From: Alkalihalophilus pseudofirmus OF4
GTDB lineage: Bacteria; Bacillota; Bacilli; Bacillales; Bacillaceae_D
NCBI RefSeq assembly: GCF_000005825.2
Contig: NC_013791.2
Span: 124,001-188,000, forward strand
Direction: 5' to 3'
Length of the DNA stretch: 64,000 nucleotides
The notes below the pieces were generated by a model, which was not told the origin of the DNA, did not search any database, and was given only the letters and a program-made list of their open reading frames with translations. Positions 1-12,969 of the stretch are shown here, piece after piece. The first letter of the stretch is position 1. Each line of letters opens with the position of its first letter. Position numbers and translations under genes: made by a program.

Positions 1-111
1 GCAGTATAAGTGTGTACGCAATCTATAAAAATGTTTAATCTGCAATCTTTTCTTATGATCTATAGGGAGAGAGTAGATGAAGTCATTTTTAGATACTATA
101 ACGCGAGATTT

Positions 112-128
112 GAGGGGTGAATCAGTTG
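112..128 (+). promoter_or_regulatory. rpoB ribosome binding site that sets a TTG start
   Basis: GAGGGGTGA at 112-120 is a near-perfect anti-16S match and lies 5-8 nt before TTG at 126-128. The in-frame GTG at 117 is inside this Shine-Dalgarno sequence, so it cannot be the start it directs. The resulting N-terminus (M-TGQLVQYG) is that of Bacillus RpoB. In bases 1-111 I see no gene or convincing promoter; the upstream neighbour is cut off by the window edge. Confidence 0.75.
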
Positions 129-3100
129 ACAGGTCAACTTGTTCAGTATGGACGCCACCGCCAACGTAGAAGCTATGCAAGAATTAACGAAGTGTTGGAG
201 TTGCCAAACTTAATTGAGATTCAAACAGCTTCTTATCAATGGTTTCTTGATGAGGGTTTAAGAGAAATGTTCCAAGACATTTCCCCGATTCAAGACTTCA
301 CAGGAAATTTAGTTTTAGAGTTTATTGATTACAGTCTTGGGGAGCCCAAATACCCGGTAGATGAATCAAAAGAGCGTGATGTGACGTTCGCTGCTCCTTT
401 ACGAGTTAAAGTCCGTCTTATTAATAAAGAGACTGGTGAAGTGAAGGAACAAGAAGTATTCATGGGTGACTTCCCATTAATGACAGAGACTGGCACATTC
501 GTCATTAACGGGGCAGAGCGTGTTATCGTTTCTCAGTTAGTACGTTCTCCAAGTGTGTACTACAGTCAAAAGACTGACAAGAATGGGAAGAAAGGTTTCA
601 CCGCTACTGTTATTCCAAACCGCGGAGCATGGTTAGAGCTTGAAACCGATGCGAAGGACATTGTGTATGTCCGTATTGACCGCACAAGAAAGATTCCAGT
701 GACGGTTCTTTTGCGTGCCTTAGGGTTTGGGTCTGATCAAGAGATCATTGATCTATTAGGTGAAGATGAGTATCTTCGTAATTCCCTAGAGAAAGATAAT
801 ACAGATAGCACGGAAAAGGCATTGCTTGAAATCTATGAGCGTCTTCGTCCGGGTGAACCGCCAACAGTAGAAAATGCAAAGAGCTTGCTTGATTCTCGCT
901 TCTTTGATCCTAAGCGCTATGATCTAGCGAATGTTGGTCGTTACAAGATTAACAAAAAGCTTCATATTAAAAACCGTTTATTCAACCAGCGTTTAGCAGA
1001 AACGTTAGTGGATCCTGAGACGGGTGAAGTAATTGCTGAGGAAGGTACGCTTCTAGATCGTCGTACGCTAGACCGTATTCTGCCTAACTTAGAAAATAAC
1101 ATTGGTTTCCGTACAGCTCGTGCATCAGGCGGAGTAGTAGAAGACAGCGAAATTGATCTGCAATCTATTAAGGTTTATGCTCCAGATGACCAAGAGGGTG
1201 AGCAAGTGATCCGTATCATCGGTAATGGCTTAGTAGAGCGTGAAGTGAAACATATCACTCCAGCTGATATTATCGCATCTATTAACTACTTCTTTAACTT
1301 ACTGCATGGTGTCGGTGATACAGATGATATCGACCACCTAGGTAACCGTCGTCTTCGTTCAGTAGGGGAATTACTGCAAAATCAATTCCGTATCGGTTTA
1401 TCTCGTATGGAGCGTGTTGTACGTGAGCGTATGTCTATTCAAGATCCGAATATGATTACGCCTCAAGCTCTTATCAATATCCGTCCGGTTATTGCCTCTA
1501 TTAAAGAGTTCTTCGGAAGCTCTCAGCTTTCTCAATTTATGGACCAAACGAACCCGCTAGCTGAGTTGACACATAAGCGTCGTCTATCAGCATTAGGGCC
1601 TGGTGGTTTAACACGTGAGCGTGCTGGATTTGAAGTGCGTGACGTTCACTACTCTCACTATGGTCGTATGTGTCCAATTGAAACTCCTGAGGGACCGAAC
1701 ATTGGATTGATTAACTCATTATCTTCTTATGCGAAGGTAAATGAATTTGGTTTTATGGAAACACCGTACCGTCGTGTGGATCCTGAAACTGGAAAAGTAA
1801 CAGCGCAAATTGATTATCTAACAGCAGATGAAGAGGATAACTATGTTGTCGCTCAGGCAAATGCTCGTCTAGCTGATGATGGATCATTTGTAGATGATAA
1901 TATCATTGCTCGTTTCCGTGGGGAGAACACCGTTGTCCCACGTGAGCGTTTAGATTATATGGATGTATCTCCTAAGCAGGTAGTTTCAGCGGCGACGTCA
2001 TGTATTCCGTTCTTAGAAAATGATGACTCCAACCGTGCACTTATGGGAGCGAACATGCAACGTCAAGCTGTTCCTCTTCTTATTCCTGAGGCACCGCTTG
2101 TTGGTACAGGTATGGAGCATGTATCTGCTAAAGATTCAGGTGCTGCGATTGTATCGAAGCATCCTGGTGTAGTAGAGCGTGTAACAGCTAAAGAAATCTG
2201 GGTTCGCAGAACTGAAGAAGTAGATGGTAAACAAGTGAAGGGTGACCTTGACAAATACCGTCTTCAAAAGTTTATTCGCTCGAACCAAGGTACAAGCTAC
2301 AACCAACGTCCGATCGTTCGTGAAGGCGATGTGATTGAAAAACGTGAAATCCTTGCTGATGGTCCATCAATGGAAAGCGGAGAAATGGCATTAGGCCGTA
2401 ACGTACTTGTTGGATTCATGACATGGGATGGTTATAACTATGAGGATGCGATCATTTTAAGTGAGCGCCTTGTAAAAGATGACGTATATACATCTGTTCA
2501 CATTGAAGAGTATGAGTCAGAAGCTCGTGATACGAAGCTTGGACCTGAAGAAATTACTCGTGATATTCCAAACGTCGGTGAAGACGCGCTTAAGAACTTG
2601 GATGAGCGAGGAATTATCCGTGTGGGTGCTGAAGTAAAAGACGGCGACATTCTGGTTGGTAAAGTTACGCCAAAAGGGGTTACAGAACTAACAGCTGAGG
2701 AGCGTCTATTACATGCAATCTTCGGTGAAAAAGCTCGTGAAGTACGTGATACGTCACTACGTGCACCGCATGGCGGCGACGGAATTGTACTAGATGTGAA
2801 GATCTTTAACCGTGAAGACGGCGATGAGCTTCCTCCTGGTGTGAATCAGCTTGTACGTGTATACATCGTACAAAAGCGTAAGATCAACCAAGGAGATAAG
2901 ATGGCCGGACGACATGGTAACAAAGGGGTTATCTCTCGTATCTTGCCAGAAGAGGATATGCCTTTCCTTCCAGATGGAACACCAATCGATATCATGTTAA
3001 ACCCACTAGGGGTACCATCTCGTATGAACATCGGACAGGTTCTTGAGCTTCATTTAGGTATGGCAGCTCGTAAACTTGGCATCCATGTTGCTTCTCCTGT

Positions 3101-3668
3101 ATTTGACGGAGCGAATGAGGAAGATGTTTGGGGTACACTAGAGGAAGCTGGTATGGCACGTGATGGTAAGACAGTCCTTTATGATGGACGTACTGGGGAG
3201 CCGTTTGATAACCGTGTGTCAGTAGGGATCATGTACATGATCAAGCTTGCCCACATGGTAGATGATAAGCTTCACGCTCGTTCAACTGGACCATACTCAC
3301 TCGTTACACAACAGCCGCTTGGTGGTAAAGCACAATTTGGTGGACAGCGTTTCGGTGAGATGGAGGTTTGGGCACTTGAGGCCTATGGAGCTGCTTACAC
3401 TTTACAAGAAATCTTAACTGTTAAGTCTGATGACGTTGTCGGACGTGTTAAGACGTATGAAGCAATTGTTAAAGGTGAAAATGTTCCTGAGCCAGGTGTA
3501 CCTGAATCATTTAAAGTTCTTATCAAAGAGCTTCAATCACTCGGTATGGATGTGAAGATGCTCTCAAGTAACGAGGAAGAGATTGAGATGAGAGAGCTTG
3601 ATGATGAAGATGAACAGACTTCAGAAAAGCTTAACTTGAATCTTGAATCAAGTGAATCAAACGTATAA
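126..3668 (+). CDS. rpoB: DNA-directed RNA polymerase subunit beta
   Basis: Beta subunit of RNA polymerase; with beta' it forms the catalytic cleft. Length is 1180 aa from TTG at 126, close to the Bacillus norm. The rifampicin-pocket stretch [16 protein letters not shown] followed by [14 protein letters not shown] lies near residues 465-495 and looks wild type (sensitive). [13 protein letters not shown], which lines the active centre, and the C-terminal [20 protein letters not shown] that contacts beta' are intact. The acidic C-terminal tail is short. rpoC follows after a 151-nt gap. Identity is certain; only the start codon is a judgement, made from the Shine-Dalgarno position. Confidence 0.98.
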   Translation: MTGQLVQYGRHRQRRSYARINEVLELPNLIEIQTASYQWFLDEGLREMFQDISPIQDFTGNLVLEFIDYSLGEPKYPVDESKERDVTFAAPLRVKVRLINKETGEVKEQEVFMGDFPLMTETGTFVINGAERVIVSQLVRSPSVYYSQKTDKNGKKGFTATVIPNRGAWLELETDAKDIVYVRIDRTRKIPVTVLLRALGFGSDQEIIDLLGEDEYLRNSLEKDNTDSTEKALLEIYERLRPGEPPTVENAKSLLDSRFFDPKRYDLANVGRYKINKKLHIKNRLFNQRLAETLVDPETGEVIAEEGTLLDRRTLDRILPNLENNIGFRTARASGGVVEDSEIDLQSIKVYAPDDQEGEQVIRIIGNGLVEREVKHITPADIIASINYFFNLLHGVGDTDDIDHLGNRRLRSVGELLQNQFRIGLSRMERVVRERMSIQDPNMITPQALINIRPVIASIKEFFGSSQLSQFMDQTNPLAELTHKRRLSALGPGGLTRERAGFEVRDVHYSHYGRMCPIETPEGPNIGLINSLSSYAKVNEFGFMETPYRRVDPETGKVTAQIDYLTADEEDNYVVAQANARLADDGSFVDDNIIARFRGENTVVPRERLDYMDVSPKQVVSAATSCIPFLENDDSNRALMGANMQRQAVPLLIPEAPLVGTGMEHVSAKDSGAAIVSKHPGVVERVTAKEIWVRRTEEVDGKQVKGDLDKYRLQKFIRSNQGTSYNQRPIVREGDVIEKREILADGPSMESGEMALGRNVLVGFMTWDGYNYEDAIILSERLVKDDVYTSVHIEEYESEARDTKLGPEEITRDIPNVGEDALKNLDERGIIRVGAEVKDGDILVGKVTPKGVTELTAEERLLHAIFGEKAREVRDTSLRAPHGGDGIVLDVKIFNREDGDELPPGVNQLVRVYIVQKRKINQGDKMAGRHGNKGVISRILPEEDMPFLPDGTPIDIMLNPLGVPSRMNIGQVLELHLGMAARKLGIHVASPVFDGANEEDVWGTLEEAGMARDGKTVLYDGRTGEPFDNRVSVGIMYMIKLAHMVDDKLHARSTGPYSLVTQQPLGGKAQFGGQRFGEMEVWALEAYGAAYTLQEILTVKSDDVVGRVKTYEAIVKGENVPEPGVPESFKVLIKELQSLGMDVKMLSSNEEEIEMRELDDEDEQTSEKLNLNLESSESNV

Positions 3669-3696
3669 CGAATAAAAGTATAGAAAAAAGCGATGC

Positions 3697-3719
3697 GGGG
3701 GCTAGATGTACTAGTTCCC
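3697..3719 (+). other. rpoB-rpoC intergenic hairpin
   Basis: GGGGGCTAG (3697-3705) can pair with CTAGTTCCC (3711-3719) around a 5-nt loop, with two G-U pairs. No T-run follows, so it is probably an intercistronic RNA hairpin (processing or stability) rather than a terminator. rpoC has no obvious promoter of its own. Confidence 0.4.
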
Positions 3720-3819
3720 ATGTTGCTGTCTTACCCTCTTTAACATATTAAAAAGAGAATATAGATACTTTCATTTGCGTGTTCTATAAGACATGGAAAT
3801 CAAAAGGGAGGTTGGCCCC

Positions 3820-6800
3820 TTGATAGATGTAAATAACTTCGAATATATGAAAATTGGTCTTGCTTCACCGAACAAGATTCGTTCTTGGTCACGTGGGGAA
3901 GTAAAGAAACCAGAAACGATTAACTATCGTACACTTAAACCTGAGAAAGACGGCTTATTCTGTGAGCGTATTTTCGGACCTCAAAAGGACTGGGAATGTC
4001 ACTGTGGTAAATATAAGCGTGTCCGTTATAAAGGTGTTGTCTGTGATCGTTGTGGTGTAGAGGTTACACGTGCAAAAGTTCGTCGTGAACGTATGGGTCA
4101 TATTGAGCTTGCTGCACCTGTTTCTCACATTTGGTACTTCAAAGGAATTCCGAGCCGTATGGGCCTAGTGCTGGATATGTCTCCTCGTTCTCTTGAAGAA
4201 GTCATTTACTTCGCTTCATACGTAGTAACTGACCCAGGTGAGACGCCGCTTGAGAAAAAGCAGCTTCTATCTGAGAAAGAATTCCGCACATACCGTGATA
4301 AATACGGCCGCTCATTTACTGCTGCTATGGGAGCAGAAGCGATCCGTAAGCTTTTAGCTGATATCGATCTTGAAAAGGAAGTTGATGGGCTGAAAGAAGA
4401 GCTGTTAACTGCTCAAGGTCAACGTCGTACGCGTGCGATTAAACGTCTAGAAGTATTAGAAGCATTCCGTAATTCAGGAAACGAACCTTCTTGGATGATT
4501 TTAGATGTACTTCCGGTTATTCCGCCAGAATTACGTCCAATGGTTCAGCTTGATGGTGGTCGTTTTGCTACTTCTGACTTAAATGACCTTTATCGTCGTG
4601 TAATTAACCGTAACAATCGTTTGAAGCGCCTTCTAGATTTAGGAGCTCCAAATATTATTGTTCAAAATGAAAAGCGTATGCTTCAAGAAGCAGTAGATGC
4701 ATTGATTGATAATGGCCGCCGCGGACGTCCGGTAACAGGACCAGGTAACCGTCCATTAAAATCTTTATCTCATATGCTTAAAGGGAAACAAGGACGTTTC
4801 CGTCAAAACTTACTAGGAAAACGTGTTGATTACTCTGGTCGTTCGGTTATCGTAGTAGGTCCGAACTTAAAGATGTATCAGTGCGGACTTCCAAAAGAGA
4901 TGGCACTAGAGCTATTTAAGCCATTTGTTATGAAGGAGCTTGTAAGTAAAGGTCTTGCTCATAACATTAAGAGTGCTAAGCGTAAGGTAGAGCGCGTTCA
5001 ACCTGAGGTGTGGGATGTACTAGAAGAAGTAATTCGTGAGCACCCAGTTTTATTAAACCGTGCCCCTACTCTTCACCGTCTTGGTATCCAAGCATTTGAG
5101 CCAACTTTAGTTGAAGGTCGTGCAATTAAGCTTCACCCGCTCGTATGTACAGCTTATAACGCTGACTTTGATGGTGACCAAATGGCTGTACACGTACCAT
5201 TATCAGCAGAAGCACAAGCAGAAGCGCGTCTTCTAATGCTTGCAGCTCAAAACATCTTGAACCCGAAAGATGGTAAGCCGGTTGTTACTCCTTCTCAGGA
5301 TATGGTATTAGGTAACTACTACCTGACAATGGAGCGTGAGGAAGCAAAAGGTACAGGTTCTATCTTTAAAGATACAAATGAAGCATTGATTGCGTATCAA
5401 AATGGATATGTGCATCTTCATACACGTGTAGCAATTCCTGTTGCCTCACTCGGTAAAACAACATTTACAGAAGACCAAGAAGATAAATTGTTATTAACGA
5501 CTGTAGGGAAGTTAATTTTCAATGAAATTCTTCCTCCGTCATTCCCATACATCAATGAGCCGACTGCAGTGAACTTAGAGGTGGAAACGCCAGCTAAATA
5601 CATTGTACCAAGCACTACAGATGTAGCGAAGTTGTTTGAAGAGCGTGAAGTTGTAGCGCCATTTAAGAAAGGCTTCCTAGGAAATATCATCGCTGAAGTA
5701 TTTAAGAAGTTTAAGATCACTGAGACTTCTAAGATGCTTGACCGCATGAAAGACTTAGGATTTAAGTACTCAACGAAAGCCGGTATTACTGTTGGGGTAG
5801 CCGATATCGTTGTACTTGCAGAGAAAAAAGAAATCCTTGCTGAAGCTGAAATTAAAGTTGAGAAGGTATTAAAGCAATTCCGCCGTGGTCTTATCACAGA
5901 GGAAGAGCGCTATGACCGTGTTATCTCAGTCTGGAGTGAAGCGAAGGATGTTATCCAGAATAAATTAATGGGAACTCTTGATAAACGCAACCCAATCTTT
6001 ATGATGAGTGACTCAGGTGCCCGTGGTAACGCATCAAACTTTACGCAGCTTGCAGGTATGCGTGGTCTGATGGCTAACCCGTCTGGTCGAATCATTGAGC
6101 TTCCGATCAAATCAAGTTTCCGTGAAGGTTTAACGGTACTCGAGTACTTCATCTCTACTCACGGTGCACGTAAAGGTCTTGCCGATACAGCCTTAAAGAC
6201 TGCCGATTCAGGTTACCTGACTCGTCGTCTAGTAGATGTTGCGCAAGATGTAATCGTACGTGAAAAAGACTGTGGTACAGATCGTGGACTATTAGTCGGT
6301 GCGATTAAAGAAGGAAACGAAATTATTGAAGGACTGTATGACCGTTTACTCGGCCGTGTAGCATTCAAGACTGTTCGCCATCCTGAAACAAATGAAGTCC
6401 TTGTTAAAAAGAATGAACTTATTACAGAGGATGTCGCTAAAATAATTCTAGATGCTGGAATTGAAGAAATGACAATTCGTTCTGTATTCACTTGTAATAC
6501 ACGGCATGGTGTGTGTAAGCAATGTTACGGCCGCAACCTTGCGACAGGAAGCGACGTCGAAGTTGGGGAAGCAGTTGGAATTATCGCTGCTCAATCAATC
6601 GGTGAGCCGGGAACCCAGCTTACAATGCGTACGTTCCATACAGGCGGGGTAGCAGGAGACGATATCACTCAAGGTCTTCCGCGTATCCAAGAGATTTTTG
6701 AAGCTCGTAATCCTAAAGGTCAAGCAGTTATCTCTGAAATTGAAGGAGAAGTTGTTGACTTTAAAGAAGGCGACAAACGTGAAGTTACCGTTCGCAGCGA

Positions 6801-7440
6801 AATGGAGAGCATTAACTATGCGATCCCTTACGGTGCAAGAATAAAAGTGGCTGTCGGTGATCATGTAAAAGCCGGCGAAAGCTTAACAGAAGGTTCGATC
6901 GATCCGAAAGAACTTCTAAAAGTTCGTGGTATGGACGGTGTTCAAGAGTATCTCTTACGCGAAGTTCAAAAAGTATACCGTATGCAAGGGGTAGAAATTG
7001 GCGATAAGCACGTTGAGGTTATGGTTCGTCAAATGCTTCGTAAAATTCGTGTGGTGGATGCAGGGGAAACAAATGTACTTCCAGGTTCCCTTATTGAAAT
7101 CCAACACTTCAACGATGAGAACGCAAAAGTGTTACTTGAAGGCAAACGCCCTGCTACAGGTCGTCCGGTACTTCTTGGTATCACAAAAGCTTCTCTTGAA
7201 ACGGATTCCTTCTTATCAGCTGCTTCGTTCCAAGAAACGACTCGTGTCTTAACTGATGCGGCAATTAAAGGAAAACGTGATGAGTTGCTAGGTCTTAAAG
7301 AAAATGTTATTATCGGTAAGTTGGTTCCAGCGGGAACTGGTATGGACCGCTACCGCCACTTGAATATTTTATCTACTCATGATGATAATCAAGAAGAAGC
7401 GGAAGCTGCTGTACTAGAAGAAGTAGGAACTCACGAATAA
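3820..7440 (+). CDS. rpoC: DNA-directed RNA polymerase subunit beta'
   Basis: Beta' subunit of RNA polymerase, 1206 aa from TTG at 3820. AAAAGGGAGGT at 3802-3812 is well spaced for this TTG, and the protein then begins [10 protein letters not shown] like other Bacillus RpoC; the in-frame ATG at 3793 lies upstream of that site and is unlikely. The N-terminal zinc motif ([19 protein letters not shown], about residues 60-80), the Mg-binding active-site motif [10 protein letters not shown] (about 447-456), and the second zinc site (DCGTDRG near 817, then [11 protein letters not shown] near 890) are all present. The trigger-loop region QPGTQ-like [17 protein letters not shown] follows. Transcribed with rpoB. 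Confidence 0.98.
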   Translation: MIDVNNFEYMKIGLASPNKIRSWSRGEVKKPETINYRTLKPEKDGLFCERIFGPQKDWECHCGKYKRVRYKGVVCDRCGVEVTRAKVRRERMGHIELAAPVSHIWYFKGIPSRMGLVLDMSPRSLEEVIYFASYVVTDPGETPLEKKQLLSEKEFRTYRDKYGRSFTAAMGAEAIRKLLADIDLEKEVDGLKEELLTAQGQRRTRAIKRLEVLEAFRNSGNEPSWMILDVLPVIPPELRPMVQLDGGRFATSDLNDLYRRVINRNNRLKRLLDLGAPNIIVQNEKRMLQEAVDALIDNGRRGRPVTGPGNRPLKSLSHMLKGKQGRFRQNLLGKRVDYSGRSVIVVGPNLKMYQCGLPKEMALELFKPFVMKELVSKGLAHNIKSAKRKVERVQPEVWDVLEEVIREHPVLLNRAPTLHRLGIQAFEPTLVEGRAIKLHPLVCTAYNADFDGDQMAVHVPLSAEAQAEARLLMLAAQNILNPKDGKPVVTPSQDMVLGNYYLTMEREEAKGTGSIFKDTNEALIAYQNGYVHLHTRVAIPVASLGKTTFTEDQEDKLLLTTVGKLIFNEILPPSFPYINEPTAVNLEVETPAKYIVPSTTDVAKLFEEREVVAPFKKGFLGNIIAEVFKKFKITETSKMLDRMKDLGFKYSTKAGITVGVADIVVLAEKKEILAEAEIKVEKVLKQFRRGLITEEERYDRVISVWSEAKDVIQNKLMGTLDKRNPIFMMSDSGARGNASNFTQLAGMRGLMANPSGRIIELPIKSSFREGLTVLEYFISTHGARKGLADTALKTADSGYLTRRLVDVAQDVIVREKDCGTDRGLLVGAIKEGNEIIEGLYDRLLGRVAFKTVRHPETNEVLVKKNELITEDVAKIILDAGIEEMTIRSVFTCNTRHGVCKQCYGRNLATGSDVEVGEAVGIIAAQSIGEPGTQLTMRTFHTGGVAGDDITQGLPRIQEIFEARNPKGQAVISEIEGEVVDFKEGDKREVTVRSEMESINYAIPYGARIKVAVGDHVKAGESLTEGSIDPKELLKVRGMDGVQEYLLREVQKVYRMQGVEIGDKHVEVMVRQMLRKIRVVDAGETNVLPGSLIEIQHFNDENAKVLLEGKRPATGRPVLLGITKASLETDSFLSAASFQETTRVLTDAAIKGKRDELLGLKENVIIGKLVPAGTGMDRYRHLNILSTHDDNQEEAEAAVLEEVGTHE

Positions 7441-7457
7441 AAACTATTAATAAGTGG

Positions 7458-7486
7458 TTGACACACATATATCAGGGTGATAAGAT
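7458..7486 (+). promoter_or_regulatory. sigma-A promoter of rplGB and the str operon
   Basis: TTGACA at 7458-7463 and TAAGAT at 7481-7486 are separated by 17 nt, a strong housekeeping promoter placed in the 88-nt gap after rpoC and about 40 nt before the rplGB start. Confidence 0.75.
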
Positions 7487-7528
7487 ATCAAAGTGTGCCT
7501 CAGAACCTGTTGCTTTGGAGGATGAACA

Positions 7529-7777
7529 ATGTCTTATGAAAAAGTAAAGCAGGCTAGTAACCTTATTATAGGTACTAAGCAAACATTAAAGGCGCTAGAG
7601 ATCGGTGAGGTTTGTGAACTGGTTGTAGCAGAAGATGCTGATACTCGTGTTGTATACAAAGTTGAAGCGTTAGCGAAGTCAAAGCAAATCCCGGTTTATT
7701 ATGTTGACTCAATGAAAAAGCTTGGTGAAGCTTGTGGCATTGAAGTCGGTGCAGCCACTGTTGCTTTAAGGAAGTAA
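7529..7777 (+). CDS. rplGB: L7Ae-family kink-turn RNA-binding protein (YbxF/RplGB)
   Basis: A small (82 aa) L7Ae/L30e/S12e/Gadd45-family protein equivalent to Bacillus YbxF, which binds kink-turn RNA. The family signature is visible in [16 protein letters not shown] near the N-terminus and [19 protein letters not shown] at the C-terminus. GGAGG at 7517-7521 sits 7 nt before ATG. It lies between rpoC and rpsL, its usual position in Bacillus, and is the first gene after the promoter at 7458. The RNA target in the cell is not evident from the sequence. Confidence 0.9.
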   Translation: MSYEKVKQASNLIIGTKQTLKALEIGEVCELVVAEDADTRVVYKVEALAKSKQIPVYYVDSMKKLGEACGIEVGAATVALRK

Positions 7778-7781
7778 TCGT

Positions 7782-7817
7782 GTTTTTGCCATTCGGGGCG
7801 ATCCGCATGGCAAAAAC
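7782..7817 (+). other. Perfect inverted repeat between rplGB and rpsL
   Basis: GTTTTTGCCAT (7782-7792) and ATGGCAAAAAC (7807-7817) are exact complements around a 14-nt loop, followed by TTTACTTTTG. It could be a weak terminator or attenuator, or an autoregulatory leader for the rpsL group. No protein-binding consensus can be assigned by eye. Confidence 0.5.
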
Positions 7818-7869
7818 TTTACTTTTGCCTAAATATGAACCACCAGGATCAGTGGTCTTATCTTTTTAA

Positions 7870-8307
<438 letters not shown>

Positions 8308-8348
8308 TTAAAAAAATAATTGTTTAAATGTTGAAAGGAGGGGAAACA

Positions 8349-8819
8349 ATGCCTCGTAAAGGTCCAGTTACTCGTCGCGATGTATTACCAGATCCTATTT
8401 ATAATTCAAAACTAGTTACACGTCTAATCAACCGTATTATGGTTGATGGAAAGCGTGGGGTTGCTCAAACAATCCTATATAATGCGTTTGAATTAGTGAA
8501 GGAACGTAGCGGAAAAGACCCTATGGAAGTATTTGATCAAGCGCTTAAGAACATTATGCCTGTTCTTGAAGTTAAAGCTCGTCGTGTTGGTGGTGCTAAC
8601 TACCAAGTGCCGATCGAAGTTAAGCCTGAGCGTCGTACAACTTTAGGTCTTCGTTGGTTAGTAAACTATTCACGTCTTCGTGGAGAAAAAACGATGGAAG
8701 AGCGTTTAGCTTATGAAATCTTAGATGCTGCTAACAACGCTGGTGCTTCTGTTAAGAAGCGTGAAGATACTCATAAGATGGCTGAAGCGAACAAAGCGTT
8801 TGCTCACTATCGTTGGTAA
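8349..8819 (+). CDS. rpsG: 30S ribosomal protein S7
   Basis: S7, 156 aa, nucleates assembly of the 30S head and binds 16S rRNA near the E site. The start is ATG at 8349, giving [16 protein letters not shown] as in Bacillus, with GAAAGGAGGGG just before it; the in-frame ATG at 8328 lies upstream of that site. The conserved core [15 protein letters not shown] and the C-terminal [14 protein letters not shown] are complete. It sits 41 nt after rpsL and 51 nt before fusA. Confidence 0.97.
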   Translation: MPRKGPVTRRDVLPDPIYNSKLVTRLINRIMVDGKRGVAQTILYNAFELVKERSGKDPMEVFDQALKNIMPVLEVKARRVGGANYQVPIEVKPERRTTLGLRWLVNYSRLRGEKTMEERLAYEILDAANNAGASVKKREDTHKMAEANKAFAHYRW

Positions 8820-8870
8820 GATTTTATTCTTATTAAATAAATCGTATGAAATAGGAAGGAGAAATACCCC

Positions 8871-10949
8871 ATGGCAAGAGAGTTCTCCTTAAAAGATACG
8901 CGTAATATCGGCATCATGGCTCACATCGATGCCGGTAAAACAACTACTACAGAGCGCGTACTTTTTTACACAGGTCGTATTCATAAAATTGGTGAAACGC
9001 ACGAAGGTGCTTCACAAATGGACTGGATGGCACAGGAGCAAGAACGTGGTATCACGATCACTTCTGCTGCTACAACGGCTGCTTGGAAAGACCATCGTAT
9101 TAACATCATTGATACACCAGGACACGTAGACTTCACAGTTGAAGTTGAACGTTCACTACGTGTATTAGATGGTGCTGTAGCGGTACTAGATGCTCAATCG
9201 GGTGTTGAACCACAAACAGAAACAGTATGGCGTCAAGCAACAACTTATGGTGTACCACGTGTCGTTTTCGTTAACAAAATGGACAAGACTGGTGCAGACT
9301 TCTTGTACTCTGTTGGAACGATTCATGATCGTCTTCAAGCAAATGCACACCCTATCCAATTACCAATTGGTGCTGAGGATGATTTCAATGGTATCATTGA
9401 TCTTATCGAAATGGTTGCATACTTCTATGAAGATGACCTAGGTACTCGTACTGAAGCGAAAGAAATTCCTGAAGAGTATAAAGAACAAGCTCAAGAATAT
9501 CGTGAGAAACTAGTTGAAGCAGCTGCTGAGCTAGACGAAGAACTCATGATGAAATACTTAGAGGGTGAAGAGTTAACGAATGATGAACTCAAGGCTGCAA
9601 TCCGTAAAGGTACTTGTAACGTTGAATTCTACCCAGTTATCTGTGGTTCTGCATTCAAAAACAAAGGTGTTCAATTAATGCTTGATGCAGTACTTGATTA
9701 CCTTCCTTCACCACTTGATGTACCTGCAATTAAAGGTACAGTACCTGACTCTGAAGAAGAAGTAACTCGTGAACCTGGTGATGACAACCCGTTTTCAGCA
9801 CTTGCGTTTAAAGTTATGACTGACCCATTTGTAGGTAAGTTAACATTCTTCCGTGTTTACTCTGGTACACTAGATTCAGGTTCTTATGTTAAGAACTCAA
9901 CTAAGGATAAGCGCGAGCGTGTTGGTCGTATCCTTCAAATGCATGCAAACTCACGTGAGGAAATCTCTACGGTTTACTCTGGTGATATCGCTGCTGCTGT
10001 TGGTCTAAAAGATACAACAACTGGTGACACTCTATGTGATGAAAAGAATCTTGTTATTCTTGAGTCAATGGAATTCCCAGAGCCGGTTATCTCTTTATCA
10101 GTAGAGCCAAAGTCTAAAGCTGACCAAGATAAGATGGGTATGGCATTAGCTAAGCTTGCTGAGGAAGATCCAACTTTCCGTACGGAAACAAACGAAGAAA
10201 CTGGTCAAACGATTATCTCTGGTATGGGTGAACTTCACCTTGATATCATCGTTGACCGTATGAAACGTGAGTTTAAAGTAGAGGCTAACGTTGGTGCTCC
10301 ACAAGTATCTTACCGTGAAACGATCCGTCAAACGGCTCAAGTTGAAGGTAAGTTCGTTCGTCAATCTGGTGGTCGTGGACAATTTGGTCACGTTTGGGTA
10401 GAATTCTCTCCAAACGAAGAGGGTGCAGGTTTCGAATTCGAAAATGCAATCGTTGGTGGATCAGTTCCTCGTGAATACATCGGATCTGTAGAACAAGGTA
10501 TTGAAGAAGCTCTTGGCAACGGTATGATTGCTGGATACCCTGTAATCGATATTAAAGCGAAGCTTTATGATGGTTCTTACCATGATGTCGATTCAAGTGA
10601 GATGGCGTTTAAAATTGCTGCATCTATGGCACTTAAAAACGCTAAAACTAAGTGTAAACCAGTATTACTTGAGCCATTAATGAAAGTTGAAGTTGTTATT
10701 CCTGAAGAGTACATGGGTGATGTAATGGGTGACGTTACAGCACGTCGTGGACGCGTTGAGGGTATGGAAGCACGCGGTAACGCACAAACAGTTAAAGCGT
10801 TCGTTCCATTAGCTGAAATGTTCGGGTATGCAACATCATTACGTTCTCGTACACAAGGACGCGGAACGTACTCAATGTTCTTTGACCACTACGAAGAAGT
10901 TCCTAAGAGCGTAGCGGAAGAGATCATTAAAAAGCAAAACGGTCAGTAA
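8871..10949 (+). CDS. fusA: Elongation factor G
   Basis: EF-G, 692 aa, the GTPase that drives tRNA-mRNA translocation and, with RRF, ribosome recycling. GTPase motifs are intact: [14 protein letters not shown] (G1), DTPGHVDFT (G3) and NKMDKTGAD (G4). Domain II (about 300-390), domain III with GMGELHLDI, domain IV with [13 protein letters not shown], and domain V all follow in order. The length matches Bacillus EF-G. GGAAGGAGA precedes ATG. It is the third gene of the str group; a 127-nt gap with a hairpin leads to tuf. Confidence 0.98.
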   Translation: MAREFSLKDTRNIGIMAHIDAGKTTTTERVLFYTGRIHKIGETHEGASQMDWMAQEQERGITITSAATTAAWKDHRINIIDTPGHVDFTVEVERSLRVLDGAVAVLDAQSGVEPQTETVWRQATTYGVPRVVFVNKMDKTGADFLYSVGTIHDRLQANAHPIQLPIGAEDDFNGIIDLIEMVAYFYEDDLGTRTEAKEIPEEYKEQAQEYREKLVEAAAELDEELMMKYLEGEELTNDELKAAIRKGTCNVEFYPVICGSAFKNKGVQLMLDAVLDYLPSPLDVPAIKGTVPDSEEEVTREPGDDNPFSALAFKVMTDPFVGKLTFFRVYSGTLDSGSYVKNSTKDKRERVGRILQMHANSREEISTVYSGDIAAAVGLKDTTTGDTLCDEKNLVILESMEFPEPVISLSVEPKSKADQDKMGMALAKLAEEDPTFRTETNEETGQTIISGMGELHLDIIVDRMKREFKVEANVGAPQVSYRETIRQTAQVEGKFVRQSGGRGQFGHVWVEFSPNEEGAGFEFENAIVGGSVPREYIGSVEQGIEEALGNGMIAGYPVIDIKAKLYDGSYHDVDSSEMAFKIAASMALKNAKTKCKPVLLEPLMKVEVVIPEEYMGDVMGDVTARRGRVEGMEARGNAQTVKAFVPLAEMFGYATSLRSRTQGRGTYSMFFDHYEEVPKSVAEEIIKKQNGQ

Positions 10950-10990
10950 TAACGTTTTGTAATTGTTTCATACAACGTTTTGTTGTAAGC

Positions 10991-11030
10991 TAAGAAAGGT
11001 GATATTCGTATGGATATGGCACCTTTCTTA
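10991..11030 (+). other. fusA-tuf intercistronic hairpin
   Basis: TAAGAAAGGTG (10991-11001) and CACCTTTCTTA (11020-11030) are exact complements around an 18-nt loop. The following sequence is A-rich, not T-rich, so a processing or stability hairpin is more likely than a terminator; on the minus strand it would also lack a U-tract. Confidence 0.45.
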
Positions 11031-11076
11031 TTCATAAAAAAACTTACTATTGTTTATTTAAGGGAGGAAATTAATC

Positions 11077-12267
11077 ATGGGTAAAGAAAAATTCGACCGC
11101 TCGAAAACGCATGCCAATATCGGTACTATTGGACACGTTGACCATGGTAAAACAACTTTAACAGCTGCAATCACAACTGTACTTGCTAAGCGTTCTGGTA
11201 AAGGTGCTGCAATGGCGTATGACGCTATCGATGGTGCTCCAGAAGAGCGTGAGCGCGGTATCACAATCTCAACTGCACACGTTGAGTACGAAACTGATAA
11301 CCGTCACTATGCACACGTTGACTGCCCAGGACATGCTGACTATGTTAAAAACATGATCACTGGTGCTGCACAAATGGACGGCGGTATCTTAGTAGTATCT
11401 GCTGCTGATGGCCCAATGCCGCAAACTCGTGAGCACATCCTTCTTTCTCGTCAAGTAGGTGTACCTTACCTTGTTGTATTCTTAAACAAATGTGACATGG
11501 TAGATGACGAAGAGCTACTTGAATTAGTAGAAATGGAAGTACGTGACCTTCTTTCTGAGTATGACTTCCCTGGTGACGATGTACCTGTTATCCAAGGTTC
11601 TGCTCTTAAAGCACTTGAAGGTGACGAAGCATACGAAGAAAAAATTATCGAACTTATGGCTGCTGTAGATGATTACATCCCTACTCCAGAGCGCGATAAA
11701 GAAAAGCCATTCATGATGCCAGTTGAGGATGTATTCTCAATCACTGGTCGTGGTACGGTTGCTACTGGTCGTGTAGAGCGTGGACAACTTAATGTTGGTG
11801 ACGTAATTGACATCATCGGTTTAGCAGAAGAGCCATCTTCTACTACTTGTACAGGAGTAGAAATGTTCCGCAAGCTTCTTGACTATGCTGAAGCTGGTGA
11901 CAACATTGGTGCACTTCTTCGTGGGGTTTCACGTGACCAAGTTCAACGTGGACAAGTACTTGCTAAGCCAGGTAGTATTACTCCACACACAAACTTCAAA
12001 GCTGAAGTTTATGTTCTTTCAAAAGAAGAGGGTGGACGTCACACTCCATTCTTCTCAAACTACCGTCCTCAGTTCTACTTCCGTACAACTGATGTAACTG
12101 GAATCATCAACCTTCCAGAAGGTGTTGAGATGGTAATGCCTGGTGACAACATCGAAATGACTGTTGAACTAATTTCACCAATCGCAATCGAAGAAGGTAC
12201 TAAGTTCTCTATCCGTGAGGGTGGACGTACTGTAGGTGCTGGTGTCGTAGCTACAATCACTAAGTAA
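11077..12267 (+). CDS. tuf: Elongation factor Tu
   Basis: EF-Tu, 396 aa, GTPase that delivers aminoacyl-tRNA to the ribosome. Motifs are complete: [10 protein letters not shown] (G1), the switch I region [22 protein letters not shown] (G3) and [20 protein letters not shown] (G4). Domains II and III follow with [13 protein letters not shown] and the conserved C-terminus [28 protein letters not shown] precedes ATG. Last gene of the str operon, ended by the terminator at 12285. Confidence 0.98.
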   Translation: MGKEKFDRSKTHANIGTIGHVDHGKTTLTAAITTVLAKRSGKGAAMAYDAIDGAPEERERGITISTAHVEYETDNRHYAHVDCPGHADYVKNMITGAAQMDGGILVVSAADGPMPQTREHILLSRQVGVPYLVVFLNKCDMVDDEELLELVEMEVRDLLSEYDFPGDDVPVIQGSALKALEGDEAYEEKIIELMAAVDDYIPTPERDKEKPFMMPVEDVFSITGRGTVATGRVERGQLNVGDVIDIIGLAEEPSSTTCTGVEMFRKLLDYAEAGDNIGALLRGVSRDQVQRGQVLAKPGSITPHTNFKAEVYVLSKEEGGRHTPFFSNYRPQFYFRTTDVTGIINLPEGVEMVMPGDNIEMTVELISPIAIEEGTKFSIREGGRTVGAGVVATITK

Positions 12268-12284
12268 TTATATTACTTTCTGAT

Positions 12285-12322
12285 AGAAAGCATCTTGGTC
12301 TTCCAAGGTGCTTTCTTTTTTT
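12285..12322 (+). terminator. Rho-independent terminator after tuf
   Basis: AGAAAGCATCTTGG (12285-12298) pairs with CCAAGGTGCTTTCT (12303-12316), one G-U pair, 4-nt loop, followed by a T-run. It separates the str operon from the S10 operon. Confidence 0.9.
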
Positions 12323-12345
12323 ATGCAATTAATTTCGATAAAACC

Positions 12346-12374
12346 TTGCAATTATTCATAGGTGTCGTTATAAT
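12346..12374 (+). promoter_or_regulatory. Sigma-A promoter of the S10 operon
   Basis: TTGCAA (12346-12351), 17-nt spacer, TATAAT (12369-12374). It lies just after the tuf terminator and leaves a leader of about 190 nt before rpsJ. Confidence 0.8.
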
Positions 12375-12396
12375 AGTAGGAGTGTGCCCAACATAA

Positions 12397-12876
<480 letters not shown>

Positions 12877-12969
12877 ATCTGTATGATCAATTAGTGAATA
12901 TAGACTTTTATATGTAAGTATATAAAAATGGCAAACAAAAAATTCGAGTTATATTAGGAGGTGTAACGG

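Noticed and set aside
117-125. GTG at 117 as the rpoB start
   Set aside because: It is inside the Shine-Dalgarno sequence and adds residues not found in Bacillus RpoB; TTG 126 fits.
5418-5897. 159-aa antisense frame in rpoC
   Set aside because: Shadow of the highly conserved rpoC sequence, with no ribosome site and no recognisable protein.
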